Shown: in pieces, positions 38,063-47,003 of the stretch
Position numbering within the stretch: the first letter of the stretch is position 1
How the letters are laid out: every line of letters begins with the position of its first letter
Source: JAWKUK01 sp041398605
GTDB taxonomy: Bacteria; Planctomycetota; UBA1135; GCA-002686595
NCBI GenBank assembly: GCA_041398605.1
Contig: JAWKUK010000017.1
Span: forward strand, 62,001 to 126,000
Reading direction: 5' to 3'
Length of the DNA stretch: 64,000 nucleotides
The notes under the pieces: generated by a model
What the model was told of the DNA's origin: nothing
The model's database searches: none
What the model saw: only the letters and a program-made list of their open reading frames with translations
Translations under genes and position numbers: made by a program

Positions 38063-38956
38063 CTACTTGACCGCTTCAGCGCCGCCGACGATGTCGAGCA
38101 GCTGCTTCGTGATCGTTTCCTGGCGCTTGCGGTTGAAGACGCTCTTGAGCGCCTTCTGCATATCGCTCGCCGCGTCGGTCGCGTTTTTCATCGCGAAGCG
38201 GCGGCTGGCGTATTCGCTCGTCAACGCCTCGAGCAGCGCGTTGTAGATGCGCACCTCGAGGTAGCGGGGCACGAGCTGAGTGAAGATCGTCGGGCCATCA
38301 GGCTCGAGGAGGAGGTCCCCGCCGGCGGCCTTGCCTGCGCCCGCGCCGGAGCCCGACGCGAGCGCGTCGGGGGTCAGCGGCAGGAACGGCGCGATCGTCG
38401 GCACGAACTTCACCATCGACTCGAACGCGGTGTAGAAGACGACCACGTCCTTGTACTGCCCGGACAGGAAGGCCTGCTGCAGCATCCGCGACGTCAGCGC
38501 CGCGTTGCGGTAGTCGATCTTCTCCATCGGCGGGTCCGTGATGAAGCGCGTGACCTCGCGGCCGCGCTTCGTCAGATAGGATGCGCCCTTGCGGCCGTAG
38601 ACGAAGTACTCGACCGGCCCTGCGCCTTGGCCGCGCTCGCGCAGCCAGGTCTCGAGGGTGCGGAAGAGGTTCGTGTTGTACGCGCCGCACAGGCCGCGGT
38701 CCGACGAGACGAGCAGGACGAGGGTCTTCTCACCCTGCCCCGCCTGGAACAGCGGCATGTCCCCCACGTCCGAGCCGAGCATCCCCGCGAGGCGCGCGAC
38801 GAGCCCCGAGATCTCCTGGGCGTACGGGCGCGACGCGACCGCACGGTCCTGGAAGCGACGGAGCTTGGTCGACGCGACCATCTCCATCGCTCGGGTGATC
38901 TGCTTGATGTTGCCTACGGACTTGATCCGTACGCGCAGTTCCTTGATGCCGGCCAT
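38063..38956 (-). CDS. atpG: ATP synthase F1 gamma subunit
   Basis: 297 residues. The N-terminal helix (IKELRVRIKSVGNIKQITRA) and C-terminal helix (ASRRFAMKNATDAASDMQKA) form the rotor shaft, and the globular part has SSDRGLCGAYN. A Gly/Ala-rich insert around residue 207 (SGSGAGAGKAAGG) makes it slightly longer than the E. coli protein. Confidence 0.97.
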   Translation of the reverse strand: MAGIKELRVRIKSVGNIKQITRAMEMVASTKLRRFQDRAVASRPYAQEISGLVARLAGMLGSDVGDMPLFQAGQGEKTLVLLVSSDRGLCGAYNTNLFRTLETWLRERGQGAGPVEYFVYGRKGASYLTKRGREVTRFITDPPMEKIDYRNAALTSRMLQQAFLSGQYKDVVVFYTAFESMVKFVPTIAPFLPLTPDALASGSGAGAGKAAGGDLLLEPDGPTIFTQLVPRYLEVRIYNALLEALTSEYASRRFAMKNATDAASDMQKALKSVFNRKRQETITKQLLDIVGGAEAVK

Positions 38957-39003
38957 GCTCTAGGAGTGCCTTCGGTGCAGGAGGACTCGGACGGGGATCC
39001 AGC

Positions 39004-40572
39004 TCAGGCGAGCTGGGCCTTGACGACCTTCGCGGCTTCCTTCAGGAGCGCCTTGACGTCGTCCGGGATGTCCTTCTTCGCCTCGCGGATCTTCTGCGCG
39101 GCGTCGGGGTGCTTGTCCCGCATGTACTCGAGGAAGGTGCGCTCGAACTCGGCGACCTTGACCACGGGCAGGTCGTCGAGCGCGCCCGACGTACCAGCGA
39201 AGATGATCATGACCTGGCTCGCGACCTCGACGGGCGCGTACTGGCCTTGCTTCAGGATCTCGACCAGGCGCTCGCCGCGCGTCAGCTTCTGCTGCGTGGC
39301 CTTGTCGAGGTCGGACCCGAACTGCGCGAAGGCCGCGAGCTCGCGGTATTGCGCGAGGTCGAGGCGGAGCGAGCCAGCGGTCTTCTTCATCGCCGGGATC
39401 TGTGCCGCGCCGCCGACGCGCGACACCGAGATGCCCGCGTTCACGGCGGGGCGGATGCCCGCGTTGAACAGGTTGCCCTCGAGGAAGATCTGGCCGTCCG
39501 TGATCGAGATCACGTTCGTCGGGATGTACGCGGACACGTCCGCTTCCTGCGTCTCGACGACCGGCAACGCGGTGATCGAGCCGCCGCCCTTCTTGTAGCG
39601 CGGGTTGATCTCGGGCGCGTTCTGGGCGAGCTTCGCCGCGCGCTCGAGCAAGCGGCTGTGCAGGTTGAACACGTCGCCGGGGAACGCCTCGCGGCCCGGG
39701 GGACGGCGCAGGAGCAGCATGACCTGGCGGTAGGCGAGCGCCTGCTTGTACAAGTCATCGTACATGACGAGCACGTGGCGACCTTCGTCGCGGAAGCGCT
39801 CGGCCATCGTCGTGCCGGCGTAGCACGACAGGTACTGCATCGACGCCTCGTCGATGGCGGACGCCATGACCACCGTCGTGTACGCCATCGCGCCGGCCGC
39901 CTCGAGGCGGCGCACGATGTCGACGACCGTCGACTGCTTCTGCGCGACCGCGACGTAGATGCACAGCACCTGGTTCGGGTCGTTCGGGTCCCCGCCGCCC
40001 GTGGTCTTCTGCGACAGGATCGAGTCGATCAAGAGCGCCGTCTTACCGGTCTGACGGTCACCGATGATGAGCTCGCGCTGGCCGCGGCCGATCGGGATCA
40101 TGGCGTCGATCGCCTTGATGCCGGTCTGCATCGGCTCGCTGACCGGCTCGCGCTCGACGACCGACGGCGCCGGCTGCTCGATCGGGAGGAGGTCCGCCTC
40201 GGTCGTGCCGAGCGGGCCCTTGCCGTCGACCGGGTCACCGAGCGCGTTCACCACGCGGCCGAGGAGCTGCGGGCCCGTCGGCACGGAGATGATGCGGCCC
40301 GTGCCGGTGACGCGGTCGCCTTCCTTGACCTTCGTCGCCGAGCCCAGGAGCACGCAACCGACGTTGTCCTCTTCGAGGTTCAGCGCGACGCCGCGGGCGC
40401 CGGACTGGAACTCGAGGAGCTCGTTCATCATGCAGTTGTCGAGTCCGTAGATGCGCGCGACGCCGTCACCGACGGAGAGGACGGTGCCAACGCTCTGCAT
40501 CTGCTGGTTGCCGTCGTAGCTCTCGATCTCCTTCTCGAGGATCGAGGTCACTTCGCTGGGTCGCAGGTCCAT
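39004..40572 (-). CDS. atpA: ATP synthase F1 alpha subunit
   Basis: 522 residues. It has the non-catalytic P-loop GDRQTGKTALLIDSIL and the conserved PSVVEREPVSEPMQTGIKAI and RRPPGREAFPGDVFNLHSRL. 47 bases before atpG. Upstream, 204 bp (40573-40776) separate it from atpH; I see no gene there. Confidence 0.98.
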   Translation of the reverse strand: MDLRPSEVTSILEKEIESYDGNQQMQSVGTVLSVGDGVARIYGLDNCMMNELLEFQSGARGVALNLEEDNVGCVLLGSATKVKEGDRVTGTGRIISVPTGPQLLGRVVNALGDPVDGKGPLGTTEADLLPIEQPAPSVVEREPVSEPMQTGIKAIDAMIPIGRGQRELIIGDRQTGKTALLIDSILSQKTTGGGDPNDPNQVLCIYVAVAQKQSTVVDIVRRLEAAGAMAYTTVVMASAIDEASMQYLSCYAGTTMAERFRDEGRHVLVMYDDLYKQALAYRQVMLLLRRPPGREAFPGDVFNLHSRLLERAAKLAQNAPEINPRYKKGGGSITALPVVETQEADVSAYIPTNVISITDGQIFLEGNLFNAGIRPAVNAGISVSRVGGAAQIPAMKKTAGSLRLDLAQYRELAAFAQFGSDLDKATQQKLTRGERLVEILKQGQYAPVEVASQVMIIFAGTSGALDDLPVVKVAEFERTFLEYMRDKHPDAAQKIREAKKDIPDDVKALLKEAAKVVKAQLA

Positions 40573-40776
40573 GGTGGTTCGGCTTCGCTTCTGGCCCCGG
40601 TCGGGGCTCGCTAGGCCCGCCGCCGCGTTCGCGGCTGGTGGGCTCGGTTGCTCGGGTTCGTTGCTCGGAGGACTCGGGGAGCGCTGGAACGCTGCCCCGG
40701 GTTGGAAGTGTTGTCGGGGACCGCGCCGCAGGGCTCAGCTCGCGCTGAGCGCCTGGTCGGGGCCCCTTTGCGTGGT

Positions 40777-41352
40777 TCAGCGCGCCGCAGGGAGCGGGGC
40801 CGTCATCAGCTTGTGCCGCAGGCCCGCGAGGCGGCCCTGCACGGAGGCGTCGAGCATCCGCGCGCCGACGAGCACGCGCACGCCGGCGACCAGTTCGGGG
40901 TTCACGACCGGGCGCAGGCGGACGCCTTTGCCAAGGAGCGTGCCGACCTTCGCCGCGACGGCCTCGACCTCGGCCTCGGGCAGCGGGTGAGCGCTCTCGA
41001 GGGTGCCTTCGACCTCACCGCGGGCTTCGAGCACGCGCCGATGGAAGGCCGCGCCGATGCCCTGCAGGACCGCTTGGCGGCGCCGGTCAAACAAGAGGCG
41101 CACGAAGTTGCGGGTCAGCGGGTGCAGCGAATCGAGCAGCGCGCCGAGCTTCTCTTTGCGGCGCGTCTCGCTGACGCCGCCGCCGAAGAAGAACGCGGCC
41201 ACGGCGGGCCGGGCGACCTCGACCGAGAGGCGCACCGTGTCCTGGCGCACCTCGTCGATCGCGTTCGCGCGCGCCGCGACGTTGTACAGCGCGTCGGCCC
41301 AGCGCGCGGTCACCGCGCCGCCGACCGTTTGGTCGCCGCCGGCTCCGCTCAC
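40777..41352 (-). CDS. atpH: ATP synthase F1 delta subunit
   Basis: 191 residues with the delta/OSCP layout: ARWADALYNVAARANAIDEV at the N-terminal helical domain and RLRPVVNPELVAGVRVLVGA in the C-terminal part. The start is GTG at 41350-41352, overlapping the atpF stop by 4 bases (GTGA). It joins F1 to the b-subunit stalk. Confidence 0.93.
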   Translation of the reverse strand: MSGAGGDQTVGGAVTARWADALYNVAARANAIDEVRQDTVRLSVEVARPAVAAFFFGGGVSETRRKEKLGALLDSLHPLTRNFVRLLFDRRRQAVLQGIGAAFHRRVLEARGEVEGTLESAHPLPEAEVEAVAAKVGTLLGKGVRLRPVVNPELVAGVRVLVGARMLDASVQGRLAGLRHKLMTAPLPAAR

Positions 41353-41891
41353 GACCTGCCCCCCGCCGCCTTGGCGACGAGCTCACGGGCGAGGCGCTGG
41401 TCATCGTCGCCCTTGACGGCGCGGCCGAGCACCTGGCTCGCGGCGCCGAGGGACAGCTCGACGACCTCGTTGCGGATCGCAGCGATGGCCTTCTCCTGCT
41501 CGGAGTGGATCTGGCGGCGGGCCCCTTCGATCATCGCCGAGGCCTCCTTCTTGGCGTTCTCGACGATGTCGCGCTCGCGCACCTCGGCCCGCGAACGGGC
41601 GTCGGCGAGCAGCTTCGCGGCCTCGCGTTGGGCCTCGCCGCGGGCGACCTCCATGTCGCCGCGCAGGCGCTCGGCGGTCTCTTCGGCGCGCTTCGCGGCC
41701 TCGATGGCCGCCGACGCGCGCTCGTCACGCTCGAACAGCGCCGCGGTGATCGGCCCGAAGACGAACTTCCACATCAGCGGAAGCGACAGCCCGAAGATCA
41801 GCAACGTCCAGAGGAAGTTACCGACACCGTTCGGGTCGAAGACGTCGAACTTGCCTTCAGCGGCGAAGCCGAGCACGATGGGGAGGTCCAT
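41349..41891 (-). CDS. atpF: ATP synthase Fo b subunit
   Basis: 180 residues. One N-terminal membrane span (FLWTLLIFGLSLPLMWKFVF) is followed by a long charged coiled coil (AAIEAAKRAEETAERLRGDM onward), the peripheral stalk. Overlaps atpH. Confidence 0.94.
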   Translation of the reverse strand: MDLPIVLGFAAEGKFDVFDPNGVGNFLWTLLIFGLSLPLMWKFVFGPITAALFERDERASAAIEAAKRAEETAERLRGDMEVARGEAQREAAKLLADARSRAEVRERDIVENAKKEASAMIEGARRQIHSEQEKAIAAIRNEVVELSLGAASQVLGRAVKGDDDQRLARELVAKAAGGRS

Positions 41892-42099
41892 GGGTGGAGC
41901 CGGTTGGGGCGAGGGAGGCTCGTCGGAGGTGAAGCCGGTTGGAGCCGAGAGAGGCCGTCAGTGTGCGTGGTTCGAGCCCGAGGTTCTGGGTCGGCGCGAC
42001 GCGCGGTGCGCGCGCCGACCCACTACCCTCGGAGTCGCGTCAGGCGAGGACCAGGTCCGCGGCGCCACGGCGCCGCTCCCCTGAACCCTCGCGCTGCGC

Positions 42100-42351
42100 T
42101 CAGGCGTTTGCGATCAGGAGCGTGACGACGATCGCGAAGAGCGCCGCGCCCTCGATGAACGCCGAGAGGATGATCGCGATGCCGCGGATCTTGGCGTCAG
42201 CCTCGGGCTGGCGGGCGATGCCCTCGGCGGCGCCCTTACCGATCTGGCCGATGCCGATGCCCGCGCCGATGGCGGCGAGACCAGCGCCGATGCCTGCGCC
42301 GGCCTTCGCGATGTCGAGGGCAGCCTGAGTGTCCTGGAAGGGGTTGATCAT
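42100..42351 (-). CDS. atpE: ATP synthase Fo c subunit
   Basis: ATG 42351 gives 83 residues, the usual size. The first helix is Gly-rich (AGIGAGLAAIGAGIGIGQIG), the polar loop is EGIARQPEADAKIRG, and the second helix carries the ion-binding Glu in AFIEGAALFAIVV. The surrounding residues (EGAA rather than EST/ETT) suggest proton rather than sodium coupling. There is no good Shine-Dalgarno; 172 bp separate it from atpB. Confidence 0.95.
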   Translation of the reverse strand: MINPFQDTQAALDIAKAGAGIGAGLAAIGAGIGIGQIGKGAAEGIARQPEADAKIRGIAIILSAFIEGAALFAIVVTLLIANA

Positions 42352-42523
42352 GACTCGTGAGGAGGGTAACGGTGGGCCGCTTCGCGGGCCCAAGGGTCTC
42401 GGGGTCGGTCGCGTCCCCTGAGAGGGGCCGCAGTCGTGGAGCCCGGCGCGAGGGAGCACCGGGTGGTCGTGAGAGCGACGCGCGACAGGAAGGTCAGGCG
42501 CCGCCGAATGGTCCGGGTTCTGC

Positions 42524-43534
42524 TCAGTGCTCCGGGTGGATCGAGGCGCCGATGAAGAGCGCCGAGAGCATGGTGAAGATGTAGGCCTGAACGAGGGCGA
42601 CGAAGGCCTCGATGATCATGATGAACACCGCGAAGCCGACCCACACAGGCGAGAGCCCCATCCCGAGCGTCTCGAACTTCGCTGCGAAGAAGAAGACGAG
42701 CGCGAGGAACGAGAGCACGACGAGGTGGCCGCCGGTCATGTTCGCGAAGAGACGAATCATGAGCGCGACCGGCTTGATGAAGAGGCCCGCGAGCTCGATC
42801 ACGAACATCAGCGGCCAGAGCAGCAGCGGCACGTCGGGGACAAGGTGCTTGAAGAACGCGACCGGCCCCTGGGCCGCCATGCCGCCGAACAGCATGATCG
42901 CGAAGGTGATCAGCGCGAGCGCGGCCGTCACGAAGATGCTCGCCGTCGGCGTGGCCGACATCGGAGCGAGCCCCATGAGGTTCTGCGCCGCGATGAAGAA
43001 GAACACGAACATCAGCAGCGGCAGGAACTTCTGCCCGAGGTGCTTGCCCATCGCGGGCTCGACGAGGTCGTCGCGCACCCACAGGCAGAAGCCGGCGGCG
43101 AGGGCCGAGACGCGGTCGCCTTCGCCCGTGCGCAGGTAGCCTGGCACGCCGCTGAACGCCAGCAGCAGCATGATCAGCGCCGCGAGCTGGAAGATCTGCA
43201 GGTTGTAGAGGACGAGCTGGACGCCCTCGTGGTCCGGATCGCCGTCGAAGACCTTCAGGAAGCCCGGGAGCGGGATCGCGACCAGCGGCGCGCCGTGCCC
43301 ATGCGCTGCTTCGCTGTGCGCAGCTTCGCCGTGCGCAGCTTCGCCGTGCGTCGCCGCGCCATGCTCGCCCGCGGCGTCGTCCGCATGCTCGGACGGCGCG
43401 ACGAGCGTCGCAGGCGTCACGTGCATGTAGAACGTCGTGAAGATCGTGTTCTCGGTCGCCGTGTGGTGCGGCGAGAACTTGTTGTTGATGAAGCAGGCCG
43501 CGACCAGCGTCGCCAGCATGAGGAGGGCACGCAT
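42524..43534 (-). CDS. atpB: ATP synthase Fo a subunit with His-rich N-terminal insert
   Basis: ATG 43534 (336 residues) overlaps the upstream stop (TGATG). Essential elements are present: KPVALMIRLFANMTGGHLVV with the catalytic Arg, and IMIIEAFVALVQAYIFTML near the end. Residues about 50-85 form a low-complexity His/Ala/Glu stretch (GEAAHGEAAHSEAAHGHG) that standard a subunits lack. It lies in the N-terminal region before the first main helices, probably on the periplasmic side. Confidence 0.95.
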   Translation of the reverse strand: MRALLMLATLVAACFINNKFSPHHTATENTIFTTFYMHVTPATLVAPSEHADDAAGEHGAATHGEAAHGEAAHSEAAHGHGAPLVAIPLPGFLKVFDGDPDHEGVQLVLYNLQIFQLAALIMLLLAFSGVPGYLRTGEGDRVSALAAGFCLWVRDDLVEPAMGKHLGQKFLPLLMFVFFFIAAQNLMGLAPMSATPTASIFVTAALALITFAIMLFGGMAAQGPVAFFKHLVPDVPLLLWPLMFVIELAGLFIKPVALMIRLFANMTGGHLVVLSFLALVFFFAAKFETLGMGLSPVWVGFAVFIMIIEAFVALVQAYIFTMLSALFIGASIHPEH

Positions 43535-43935
43535 CAGAGGAGGCTCTCTCCGGGTTCGGTGGCTGACGCCTTGGGCGCGAGGGCGCGCAGATGATCGAAG
43601 GACCCGACGCCGAGGACCACAAGGATCGCCGCGGCGTAGGCGAGGAGGAAGGCGGCCACGTCCGCGACCTGCCCGAGGGCCGGCACAAACGTCAAGGCGG
43701 CCCAAGCGGCAAACAGAACGAGCAACTTCAGCGCAGCCGCCCCGAGCAGGGCCGCCAGCGCGGTCTCGAACTCAGCCTTCAACGAACGCCCGAGGAGGCC
43801 GTGCGAGGCGAGCGCCACGGCGCCCCCGAGGAGCGCCCCCGAGGCCGTCCCCACGCCGACACGCCCGCCCCATTGCGCACCGATCGCGACCGCAACAGCG
43901 ATCACGACGAGGCATGCGAGGTGGGTGCGTGACAT
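43534..43935 (-). CDS. ATP synthase subunit I-like membrane protein (AtpI family)
   Basis: 133 residues with about four hydrophobic helices (LACLVVIAVAVAIGA, VGTASGALLGGAVALAS, LLGAAALKLLVLFAAWAAL, VAAFLLAYAAAILVVLGVG). Size, KxLLxL pattern and position before atpB fit the AtpI/UncI group that assists Fo assembly. Identity is by layout more than sequence. Its stop overlaps the atpB start by one base. Confidence 0.7.
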   Translation of the reverse strand: MSRTHLACLVVIAVAVAIGAQWGGRVGVGTASGALLGGAVALASHGLLGRSLKAEFETALAALLGAAALKLLVLFAAWAALTFVPALGQVADVAAFLLAYAAAILVVLGVGSFDHLRALAPKASATEPGESLL

Positions 43936-43996
43936 AGGAGGCCGAGAGGCAGCAGGCCGAGAGGGCCGGGGAGGATGTGGAGGGCAGAGCGCGCCG

Positions 43997-44383
43997 TCAG
44001 GCGCCGTTCGAGAACTTCTTGAGCAGCGAGTAGGTCCCGCCGCCAAATCCGAGCAGTACGCCCACCAGCAACAGCCAAGGAGCCGTGCCGAAGCGCCCAT
44101 CCATCCAATTCCCGACCAGGGCGAAGATGCAGATCGTGAAGCCGAACTGCATCCCGACCCCGGCGTATTGGAACGAGCTCTTCTGCTCGCGGACCCAATC
44201 GCCGTCAGGCGCAAACGGGACGTCGTCCGTCCGCGAATGGTCCGCCCGCGAATGGTCCGTCCGCGGATCGGCCGCCAGCGGGCCGGGCTTCGGCGGGCCG
44301 GGCTTCGGCGGGCCGGGTTTCGGCGAGCCGGGCTTCGGCGAGCCGGGTTCCGACCCATCGCGACCTTGGCCTGGGTCTTGCAT
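43997..44383 (-). CDS. atpZ: AtpZ-like small membrane protein, first gene of the atp run
   Basis: ATG 44383 gives 128 residues. Residues 60-128 match AtpZ/AtpI (PF09527-type): SSFQYAGVGMQFGFTICIFA, GNWMDGRFGTAPWLLLVGVL, then GGGTYSLLKKF, i.e. two membrane helices. AtpZ proteins sit beside Fo and are linked to Mg/Ca transport or assembly. The first 45 residues are a Pro/Gly/Lys repeat (GSPKPGSPKPGPPKPGPPKP) encoded by 15-bp tandem repeats. A longer start at 44530 would overlap the proposed promoter. Confidence 0.75.
   Translation of the reverse strand: MQDPGQGRDGSEPGSPKPGSPKPGPPKPGPPKPGPLAADPRTDHSRADHSRTDDVPFAPDGDWVREQKSSFQYAGVGMQFGFTICIFALVGNWMDGRFGTAPWLLLVGVLLGFGGGTYSLLKKFSNGA
44228..44345. 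repeat. Two 15-bp tandem arrays inside atpZ
   Basis: Three units close to TCCGTCCGCGAATGG (about 44228-44272) and five units close to GGGCCGGGCTTCGGC (about 44271-44345). Both have a period of 15, so the atpZ frame is kept. They encode DHSRA-type and PGPPK-type repeats. Confidence 0.8.
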
Positions 44384-44881
44384 TCGGGGGGGGCTGGGTG
44401 TGGGGCTCCGAGCGGCGCCGCGGTGTGTGCCGTGGACCGTACGGATCGAGTTGTGAGGGCGGCCTCGCAGTGCTTCGTGTGAAGAACTCCTGAGTCCGAG
44501 CGCGAAGAATCTAAGGATGCGCCCCCCCACGTCAACAACGAGTCAGGGAACTCGCGTCGGATCGGTCGTAAGTCCCGCTTTTCTCGCGGCGCGCCGTCGC
44601 ATTCGGGGCCCGTCGAGGGCGCGTCCGCGGCTGGCCCCTGACACAACACGAGCCAGCGCGAGGGCGGGCGGCCCCGGGCCGCGCTGAGCCGGAGGCCGCG
44701 CGCCGGCCGGCGCTCGCAGCGGAGCACGCTGGCCCCTTCCCGGGGCGCGCCGGCGCCGCTACCCTCTTCGCCCTCAGAAGCTCCTCAGGCCCTGCCGGGG
44801 GCCCGAGCGCGCCCCCCTCGGTCGCGCGTGGTCACGCGCGCGGCCTCGTTCACCACCACACCGCAGCTAAGGAATCCAAGC
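44384..44881. other. Divergent intergenic region atpZ / ndk
   Basis: About 500 bp without a gene. It holds the candidate atp promoter (44508-44535); the rest toward ndk is very GC-rich with small inverted repeats such as GCGCCGGCCGGCGC near 44700. Confidence 0.5.
44508..44535 (-). promoter_or_regulatory. Candidate sigma-70 promoter of the atp run
   Basis: On the minus strand TTGACG (44530-44535), a 16-nt spacer that includes seven G, then TAGATT (44508-44513). It sits about 120 bases before the atpZ ATG. Confidence 0.4.
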
Positions 44882-45346
44882 ATGGAGCGCACGCTCGTCC
44901 TCCTCAAGCCCGACGCCGTCCAACGCGGCCTCGTCGGGCGCATCTTGACCCGCTTCGAAGACAAGGGCCTCGCGCTCGTCGGCATGAAAATGCGGACGTT
45001 CCCGAAGGACCACCTCGAGAAGCACTACGCCGTCCACAAGGAGCGCCCGTTCTTCAAGGGCCTCGTCGAGTTCATGGCCTCGGGGCCGGCCGTCGCGCTC
45101 GTGATCGAGGGCAAGGACGCGATCTCCGTCGTCCGCACGCTCGTCGGCAAGACAAACGGCCGCGAGTCCGCGCCGGGCACGATCCGCGGCGACTTCGCGA
45201 TGAGCTTCTCGACGAACCTCGTGCACGCCTCGGACGCCGCGGACACGGCGCAGTTCGAGCTGAACCTGTGGTTCTCCGCCGAAGAGCTGAGCAACTGGAA
45301 GCCCGCGGACCTCGAGTGGCGCTACAGCGTCGCCGAAGAGCTCTAA
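44882..45346 (+). CDS. ndk: Nucleoside diphosphate kinase
   Basis: ATG 44882 with AAGGA upstream gives 154 residues, close to the usual 140-150. The start MERTLVLLKPDAVQRGLVGR and the active-site His in FSTNLVHASDAADTAQFEL are diagnostic. It transfers the terminal phosphate between nucleoside triphosphates and diphosphates. It is followed 32 bases later by rqcH, likely one transcript. Confidence 0.98.
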   Translation: MERTLVLLKPDAVQRGLVGRILTRFEDKGLALVGMKMRTFPKDHLEKHYAVHKERPFFKGLVEFMASGPAVALVIEGKDAISVVRTLVGKTNGRESAPGTIRGDFAMSFSTNLVHASDAADTAQFELNLWFSAEELSNWKPADLEWRYSVAEEL

Positions 45347-45378
45347 GCCGCCCCGGGGCGCCTGGCGCCCCCTTCGCA

Positions 45379-46938
45379 ATGAAGCTCTCCGCGCGCCACG
45401 ACGCGGAGCTCTGCGAGGAGCTCTCGCGCATCGTCGTCGGCTGGACCGTGAAGGACGTCCAGGGGCTACCGCCCCGGGACGTCTTGCTCGTCTTGGAGCC
45501 CGGCGACGCGCGCGCGGCAGACGCCGACGGCCCCGCAGTGTTGCGCGTGCGGATCTCCGCGGACCCCGAGGCGCCGCGCCTCCACCTCCAGCAAGGGCGC
45601 GTGCAGCGCCACGACGGCCCCCAGGGCCCGTTCTTCCGGCGCCTCGAGGCGGAGCTCACAGGCGCCGCGCTGCGCGCGGTCATGCCCGTGCGCGGCGACC
45701 GTATCGCGCTGCTCGAGTTTCGGACAGCGAACGGACGTCGCGCCGTGCTCGCTGAGCTGTTCGGCCGCCGCGCGAACTTGGCGCTCCTGGGGCCAGCGGA
45801 CGCCATTCTCGAGGTCCTAGTCCCGGCGCCGTCCAAGGCCGGGGTCACGCCGCGGCTCGCGGAGGGCGCCGTATGGCGCGCGCCGGAAGGCGCCGTCGGC
45901 GACCTCGATGGCCCCACCCTCGCGGAAGCCTGGCCCGCGCCGGAGGCCGCGCCGCCCGGCCGCGACCCCGGGCGCGCGCCGCTCTCATGGCGCGTCGAGG
46001 CGCACCTCGGTGGCCACGCGGAGGAGGCGCGCGACGACGACCTGCGCCGGCACTTGCGCCAGCGCGTCAAGCGGCGCGTGGAGCGCACCGACGCGCTGCT
46101 GCGCGGCCTCGCGAGCAAAGCAGACGCGGCCCTGGAGATCGAGCGCGCGCGCCAGGACGGCGAGCTGCTCAAGGCGGCGCTCGGCACGCTCGCACGCGGG
46201 CTCGACGCGGTTGAGCTCGTCGATTGGTTCCACGAGGGCTCGCCGCTGCGGCGCATTGAGCTCGACCCGCGCCGCTCGCCGCTCGAGAACGTCGAGCGCG
46301 CGTTCGCGCGCGTGAAGAAGCTCGAGCGTGGCGCCGCGACCGTCGCCGAAGAGCTCGCCCGCGCCGAGGCGCGCCACGCGGAGCTCACCGAGCTGCTCGC
46401 GCGCATCGACGACCCCGCGGCGGACATCGAGCGGGTCGAGCGCGACGCGCTCGCCCGCGGCCTGGTCGAGCCGCGGCAGGTCGCGGACGTGCGCAAGCGC
46501 AAGGCCCCGCCGCCGCGGCGCCCTTACAAGACCTTCCACGCGCGCTCGGGCGCAGAGATCCGGGTCGGGCGCAACGCGCGCGACAACGACGAGCTGACCC
46601 TGCGCCACGCGCGCGGCAACGACCTCTGGCTGCACACCGCAGACGTGCCGGGCAGCCACGTCGTGCTGCGCCTCGAGCACGGCGCCGCGCCGCACCCCGA
46701 GGACGTCCTGGACGCGGCGACGCTGGCGGTGCACTTCTCGCCGGCGCGCGGCCGCGAGCGCGTCCCGGTGCACGTCGTCTCGAAGAAGCACGTGTCGAAG
46801 CCCAAGGGGGCGAAGCCGGGCCTCGTCCAGCTCTCCGGCGGCCGTACGCAGACCATTCGGACCGAGGCCGACCGCCTGGAGCGCCTCCTGCGCGGCGAGG
46901 CCGACGCCGGCGGCGGCCCGCGCGACGAATCCCGGTGA
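45379..46938 (+). CDS. rqcH: RqcH / NFACT family ribosome quality-control protein
   Basis: 519 residues. NFACT-N domain (MKLSARHDAELCEELSRIVV, then GRRAVLAELFGRRANLALLG), HhH/coiled-coil middle (about 220-380) and C-terminal NFACT-R domain (YKTFHARSGAEIRVGRNARD, HARGNDLWLHTADVPGSHVV). RqcH binds stalled 50S subunits and adds Ala tails to the nascent chain in bacteria. The usual DxR motif of the active family is not obvious to me at the expected N-terminal place, so tailing activity is not certain. Confidence 0.85.
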   Translation: MKLSARHDAELCEELSRIVVGWTVKDVQGLPPRDVLLVLEPGDARAADADGPAVLRVRISADPEAPRLHLQQGRVQRHDGPQGPFFRRLEAELTGAALRAVMPVRGDRIALLEFRTANGRRAVLAELFGRRANLALLGPADAILEVLVPAPSKAGVTPRLAEGAVWRAPEGAVGDLDGPTLAEAWPAPEAAPPGRDPGRAPLSWRVEAHLGGHAEEARDDDLRRHLRQRVKRRVERTDALLRGLASKADAALEIERARQDGELLKAALGTLARGLDAVELVDWFHEGSPLRRIELDPRRSPLENVERAFARVKKLERGAATVAEELARAEARHAELTELLARIDDPAADIERVERDALARGLVEPRQVADVRKRKAPPPRRPYKTFHARSGAEIRVGRNARDNDELTLRHARGNDLWLHTADVPGSHVVLRLEHGAAPHPEDVLDAATLAVHFSPARGRERVPVHVVSKKHVSKPKGAKPGLVQLSGGRTQTIRTEADRLERLLRGEADAGGGPRDESR

Positions 46939-47003
46939 CCACGGCCAGGCCGCGGGGTAGCGCTCGAGAGCTACACTGCCCTGGCGACCCCCGTCGCCCT
47001 CCC

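Noticed and set aside
44384..44530. Longer atpZ beginning at ATG 44530
   Set aside because: The added 49 residues do not look like protein and would place the start on top of the best promoter candidate.
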